Origin: Neocallimastix lanati (nom. inval.)
Taxonomy: Eukaryota; Neocallimastigomycota; Neocallimastigomycetes; Neocallimastigales; Neocallimastigaceae
Length of the DNA stretch: 64,000 bases
Assembly: GCA_016946835.1 (NCBI GenBank)
Contig: JACVTC010000115.1
Span: 282,501 to 346,500 of the forward strand
Direction: 5' to 3'
Shown here: positions 56,421-64,000 of the stretch, piece after piece
Layout of the letters: each line of letters begins with the position of its first letter
Numbering within the stretch: the stretch's first letter is position 1
Notes under the pieces: generated by a model
The model's input: only the letters and a program-made list of their open reading frames with translations
What the model was told of the DNA's origin: nothing
The model's database searches: none
Position numbers and translations under genes: made by a program

Positions 56421-59329
56421 TTTGCTCCATCAAATAAATAATGCAAAATATTTTAAAATTTTAAATATATTACTCTAATCCAATAAATATAATAAATATA
56501 AATATTTAAAACTATTATTCTTTTAAATGTTTAAATTAAAAAAAAAATAAAAAAAATAAAAAAAAAGGAGATACTTTATGATTTTTTATTGAAAATTAAA
56601 ATATTTTTTATTATTTAAATTTTTGAATAAAAAAATTATTTGTATATTTGTTTTTTTATTACTTTGTTTTTTGTTTTTGTTCTTTTTTTTTTTTTTTTTT
56701 TACTAATTTCCTTTCAAGATTTGTCAATTAAAAACAAATATTGTCTTGAAAAAAAATACAATAAAAAAAATAATTAAATGAAAAATAAATTAAATTATCT
56801 TAAGGATATAGATAAAAATATGATTTTTAATAAATAAATTAAAAAATATATATATAATATTATAAATGAGATGTATCAAATTAATAATTATTTATCTGAA
56901 ATTTAATAATTATATAATTCATTAAATTTTTTAGAAAATCATAAATATTCATATATCATCGAAAATACGTGATAATTTTAATACAATGTTTATCAAATAT
57001 TCTACTTCAATTTTTAGATTAAAATATGTTCAATTATTATATTATTTATAATCGATATTTGTCTTTAATTATTAATTAATTATTTAATTATTAAATTTAA
57101 TCTTCATAAAGATAACTTTTTCGATATAAATTTATTAATCTATTTATGTTTTTGCTATTGAATTAATTTAAAATTATGATATTAATATTATTAATACTTT
57201 TTAGATAATTAAATTATATTAAATATTTCACAAATTTATACAATCTTTGATTGTGTAAAATTCAATCTCTATTCATTATTATTATCTTGTTATAAATTTT
57301 TATTTATTTATATATATATATATATATTTTTTTTTTTTTAATTATTATTATTATTATTATTTCCTATTTTATTTTGTTTGTTTTATTTTTATTTTTCTTT
57401 TTTATTGTAAATTATTGCTTTGTTTTGTTCACTTTTTTTCTTTCATAATTTTGTTATTTTATTATTTAATATAAATTTATTATTATAGATTTATTATTAT
57501 TTAAGTTTATATTAAATTAACGATTCAATAGAATCTTTTAATTAATCTTCATTTTACATTTAAAATTCTCCTTTTTTTTTTTTTTTTCTTTTATTATTAT
57601 TATTACTATTATATTAATTTTTTTTTTTTTAAAAAAAAAAAAAAAAATTATAATCCTTTTTTTTTATTATAATTATTAATTTGCTATCTTTTGATTATCA
57701 AAATTTTCATTGTTCCAAATTATTACAAATTATAAAACTTTTATAATAATTAAAATTCATATTAAAATGAATTAAAAATAAATAATAATAAATATTAATT
57801 AATTATTAAAATATTAAAATATAAAATAAAAAATAAAAAAAATATATAAAAAATGATGAAAAAAATTTCCATATATATTCATATTAATAAATTAGTATTG
57901 TTTTATATTCAAATTTAAATTTTATGAAAATAATTAATTAAAAAATATATATATATTTATAAGATATAATAAGTAAAAAAAAAAGTATGAATAAAAAATA
58001 AATATTTATAAGATATAATAAATAAAAAAAGCTTTATACGTATTATTCTTTATAAGATATTAAAAAAAATAATAATAATTATTGATTATTAAATTATCAA
58101 TCTTTTCTATACTAGCCTAAAAATTATAAATATAATTTCAAAAATATATATATATTATTAGTACTAATAGTAATAAATATAAAAAAATATAAATAATAAA
58201 ATATTATTTACTTTATTATTTACTAATAATATTATTTACTTTATATATATATTCCTAGTTATTAAGTACATATATATAATATAATATAAATCATGAATAT
58301 ATAAAAAATTGATTTTAATAAATTAAGCTTATAGATTAACTTCAAAGTTTTAAGTTTTAATATATATAATTAACAACTTTCACATATTAATAAATATAAA
58401 ATAATATATTGTAATTAATGGTTGATGACAATTAATTGATTTTTATGTCTATGAAGTTTAATTAAATTTATTTAATCTATATATTGCAATATATTATCTT
58501 TATAATTAAATGTATTACAAAACAGTGTAGTACATATGATTACTTATATATAAATAATTTATTATATTTTAATTACAATAGTAATAATATAATTTCAATT
58601 CATTGTAGCACAATATTGAATTTTAGCCAATAGCAAGTCAAGAAATATACCAAATGAGAAAAATTTTTTTCTTTTATTCATTTATTTTTACTATCATGAT
58701 TAACGATTTAAAAGTTTAAAATCAGTGGGAGATATTTCATGTTTAAGCAAAACAATTGCCTAAAATAAAAAAAATACTTAGCAGAAAAAGAATGGTTATG
58801 AAAATTTCAAGTACCTTTTTTGATACCTATAAAAAATTTTAATTACCAATAAAAAAAAAATATATAAAAAAAAAAAATTTGTAATATATATTAACTTTTA
58901 TCTGTAACTAAAAAAAATATTTATAATATATATAAACTTTTATCTGTAACCACCTTTAACTTCTACAGATAAATGTGCATCTAATATATTTCATTTTTCA
59001 ATACTTATAAATTATTATTATTATTATTATTAATAATACTATAATCATAATTAATTATTGATTGTTATTGACTATAATAATTACTTTTATTATTTATATT
59101 GCTATTATTGACTATTATTTATTATTATTTATTATTATTATTTATTATTATTATTTATTATTTAATAGTATTAGTATTATTAGTATTATTATTCAAATTA
59201 TTCGAATTATTATTATTTTATTAGAATTAGAATTAGAAATTGACGATATAGAATTAATGCTAAATTAGCATATAATTCATTGATAAAATAAATTAATATG
59301 TATCTAAATTTAGTCATAATTCCAATATA

Positions 59330-59680
59330 AATAAAATTGATTTTACTTTAATTGTAGATCCAAGGTTAATTATTAATACATTAATAAATATTTCTCATAA
59401 AACGAATTTCACCTTCTATTAGATTAAGAGTCTCAAGGTTCTTATGGACTGTAAAGATGATATGTAATTAAGGATTTTAAAAAGGTAATTACCAATACTC
59501 TTAATCAAAATTTAGTGAAATAAAATCTATATAATTACGTTAGCTTTAATAGCCGAAATTAAAGAAGGATATTAATCTCCATAACTAATGTATTGATTAC
59601 AAGACTATAAAATATTACCAGAATCTGATACATTTAAAGGAGAGAGTGAAAGCCCCTTTGTTAATCTCAAACAAACAAAA
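59330..59680. other. Unidentified GC-richer stretch, possible dead coding remnant
   Basis: Composition is less AT-biased (CACCTTCTATTAGATTAAGA, GGAGAGAGTGAAAGCCCCTT) and free of simple repeats. All six frames carry stops. Pieces such as FTLIVDPRLIINTLINISHK read protein-like on the plus strand. I cannot assign a family. Confidence 0.3.
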
Positions 59681-59909
59681 AAAAAAAAGAAAAAAAATTA
59701 ATAAAACTCACTTTACCTTCTATTAACTATTACTATCACAATTAATAAATATTGATTTAAAACAATTTATTTTTAATAATACATATTATAATATGGTTTA
59801 TCGTTTATAATATATATTATTTTAAATAATATTTAAAAAAAAAAAAAAAAAAAAAAATATTATTATTATTTATAATGTTTTAATTATTAAACAAACAATT
59901 CATATGATT

Positions 59910-59992
59910 TATTTATTTATTTATTGATTTATTTATTGATTTATTTATTGATTTATTTATTTATTGATTTATTGATTTATTGATTTATTGAT

Positions 59993-60047
<55 letters not shown>

Positions 60048-60070
60048 TTGATTTATTGATTTATTTATTT
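59910..60070. repeat. TTTA/TTGA tetramer array upstream of NOT2
   Basis: Tetramers TTTA with regularly spaced TTGA variants (TTTATTTATTGATTTATTTA). It ends about 135 bases before the NOT2 start codon. Confidence 0.85.
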
Positions 60071-60204
60071 TAAAAATTAAATTTCAATTCATTATATTTA
60101 ATTTTATATTAATATATAATATTCTAACAATATTATTTTCTAGTAAATATTTTCTTTAATATTATTAAAGAAAAATAATTAATTTTTAAGAATTAAACTT
60201 TAAA

Positions 60205-62071
<1,867 letters not shown>

Positions 62072-62109
62072 TCCCAATAAAAAAAATATATACATATATA
62101 CGCATAATT

Positions 62110-62143
<34 letters not shown>

Positions 62144-64000
62144 TTCTTTATTTTATTTTATTTTATTTTATTTTATTTTATTTTATTTTATTTTATTTTA
62201 TTTTATTTTATTTTATTTTATTTTATTTTATTTTATTTTATTCAATCTGTACTTTATATTTAGTATTATACTATTTATTTTATTTTATTTTATTCAATCT
62301 GTACTTTATATTTAGTATTATACTATTTATTTTATTTTATTTTATTCAATCTGTACTTTATATTTAGTATTATACTATTTATTTTATTTTATTTTATTCA
62401 ATCTGTACTTTATATTTAGTATTATACTATTTATTTTATTTTATTTTATTTTATTTTATTTTATTTTATTTTATTTTATTTTATTTTATTTTATTTTATT
62501 ATTAAAATTCATATATTTACACATTATAGTCATCTTTAATATTTAATGAAATACTAATTTTAATAAATAATTATAACTAATAATAAATATAATAGGTTTT
62601 AAATAATCCAACAAAATTTTTCTTTTTGGATTAAATATATAAGCAAAATTTATTTACAAAAAAAAAAAAAAAAGAAAAAATCTAAGAGTAATATATTTAC
62701 ATCAAGCTTTTTATTATTTTCAAAGCATTAAAGTTAACTACAACAAAATATATATTAATCATTCTTTATTATTATTTATTTAATCATTTTTAAATTTTTG
62801 ATATAGATTGACTTTTATATATACAAATACATATATTATCATATTTTTAAACTAGAGTAAACATACATTATTTTTAAATAACTAACCAAAATATATATAT
62901 ATATATATTGGTAATTTTTTTTTTTTAATATTCATTATTTTTTTTAATAGATCAAATACTTTTTTTTTTTTTTTTTGAATTGTTAAACTTTAAATAACTA
63001 ATTATTAATAAAAAATGTTATGAACAATAAATATCTATTATATTATAATCATATTTATAGAAATTGTTTTAAACTAAAATATATAAATATTCTACTACCT
63101 TAAATTATATATATATAATAGTAGTAATATATATTATAAATATATACAAGCATTGTATATATATATTGTTCATATAAAAAAAAAGTATAGCGAAATAAAT
63201 AAATTTCATTAATTTTTTTTTTTTTAAAGATCCATATCTATTAATAAAAAAAAAATATCTGTAATAAATTTAAAAATAAAGAATAAAAAATAAAATAATT
63301 ATATAATATAATAATAATATAAAATTATAAAAATAAACATAAAATAAAAATATATAAATCTAGATTTAAAATCATACACAAAATATAATTCTAAATTTTT
63401 GTATTTATGTCTATTTGTATTTTTTATGTATTTTTTTAATATATTTTATAATAATCATGTGTATTTTAGCTAAATGATGATTGGTTAAAAAAGACCACTG
63501 TTTATAAAAACAAAAAAATTTTGTTAAATTTAAACAACCATCTTTAAAAAATTAAAGATTATAAAACTAAAGATTTTGTGGGCATATTTATCTATATGAT
63601 TTATATGTAGTGCAAAAATCCCCCCAAAATTACATCTATTAATTTTGGTGATGTTCTTTTGATGCTTTAGTTAATAAGAAAGAGTTAAGTGAATAAGCCG
63701 GGATATTAATATAATGGTGATAAACCGTTAATGACAAATGTCCGACTTTCACTTTGCACATAATATAAAAATATGAATTATTTGATATTTATATATTAAA
63801 CGTAAAAATTTAATTTAAAAATTGAAATTTTGGAATTTTATATATATTATTAATGATATTTTAATTTAAAAAAAAAATAGAAAATAAAAATGAAATTGAA
63901 ATGTTTAAATAGTAAATGATTTAAGATGAGAGGAAATAAAAAATAGATGAAAATATATATAATGGATAATTAAAGTCATTAAATATATAATAATATATTT
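62072..64000. other. Region downstream of NOT2
   Basis: A T29 tract at 62110-62141 is followed by the A-unit tandem block at about 62147-62500. The rest is AT-rich without a gene. A GC-richer patch at 63440-63760 (CCCCCCAAAATTAC, AAGCCGGGATATTAA) carries no recognisable tRNA or protein and may be another mobile-element fragment. Confidence 0.5.
62147..62500 (-). repeat. Tandem A-unit block, period 52 bases
   Basis: Four near-identical units start at 62241, 62293, 62345 and 62397. Each reads TTCAATCTGTACTTTATATT then TAGTATTATACTATTTATTT and is followed by TTTTA pentamers. Pentamer arrays flank both sides. This is the most regular tandem form of the A unit in the window. Confidence 0.92.

Larger units (their letters stand above)
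56421..60204. other. Intergenic region between divergent genes (3.8 kb)
   Basis: No gene is recognised. T tracts lie at about 56680-56700 and 57571-57586, and an A tract at 57631-57646. Two copies of AACTTTTATCTGTAAC lie near 58892 and 58935, with an inverted partner TACAGATAA at 58966. A GC-richer, possibly ex-coding stretch spans 59330-59680. TTTATTGAT-type repeats occupy about 59910-60070. Both flanking genes are transcribed away from this region, so their promoters should lie at its two ends. Confidence 0.5.

Noticed and set aside
63680-63765. Possible tRNA around AAGCCGGGATATTAA
   Set aside because: No consistent cloverleaf, T-loop GTTCRA or acceptor pairing could be drawn.

Overview
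The window looks like nuclear DNA of an anaerobic gut fungus (Neocallimastigomycota; Neocallimastix, Piromyces or Anaeromyces type). The reasons are extreme AT richness outside exons, long poly-A/T and short-repeat tracts, fungal-type genes with many short phase-aware introns (gt..ag), asparagine-rich insertions in proteins, and a class C seven-helix receptor carrying a beta-helix ectodomain, a kind of gene typical of these fungi. Exons were joined by eye from reading frames and gt/ag sites. I have no alignment support beyond recognising families.

Layout. 1-1623: 3' part of a C2H2 zinc-finger gene (+), with an inferred 7-base micro-exon. About 2679-4676: a decayed Mutator-like (MULE) element with FLYWCH and transposase remnants. 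6449-9663: a membrane RING-CH (MARCH-type) E3 ligase with a very long insertion inside the RING. 12554-15406: the Mo25/Cab39/Hym1 scaffold in ten exons. 16617-18343: a fold-back-like non-autonomous element whose ends resemble those of the MULE. 19392-25428: an 11-exon beta-helix plus 7TM class C receptor. 27129-31340: a decayed Ty1/copia retrotransposon. 33658-34221 and 36510-37058: two paralogous intronless membrane proteins. 37878-40490 (-): an 870-residue ankyrin-repeat protein. 45648-47797: an ELO-family fatty acid elongase-like protein with an altered histidine box. 49644-50532: a Stm1/SERBP1 (HABP4) family RNA/ribosome-binding protein. 51271-53165: a decayed LINE. 54399-56420 (-): a secreted-type single-pass membrane protein with a C-terminal SH3 domain. 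60205-62071: the NOT2 subunit of CCR4-NOT.

The genes do not form an operon or pathway. They are ordinary separate fungal genes spaced by 1-5 kb of low-complexity DNA. The strongest unexplained structure is a repeat family made of two short units (called A and B here) embedded in TTTTA pentamer arrays. It recurs at about seven places in both orientations, inside an intron, downstream of genes and inside the fold-back element. The fold-back element shares a terminal CATTTCGCCA-type end with the MULE remnant, so the family may be mobilised by a MULE transposase.
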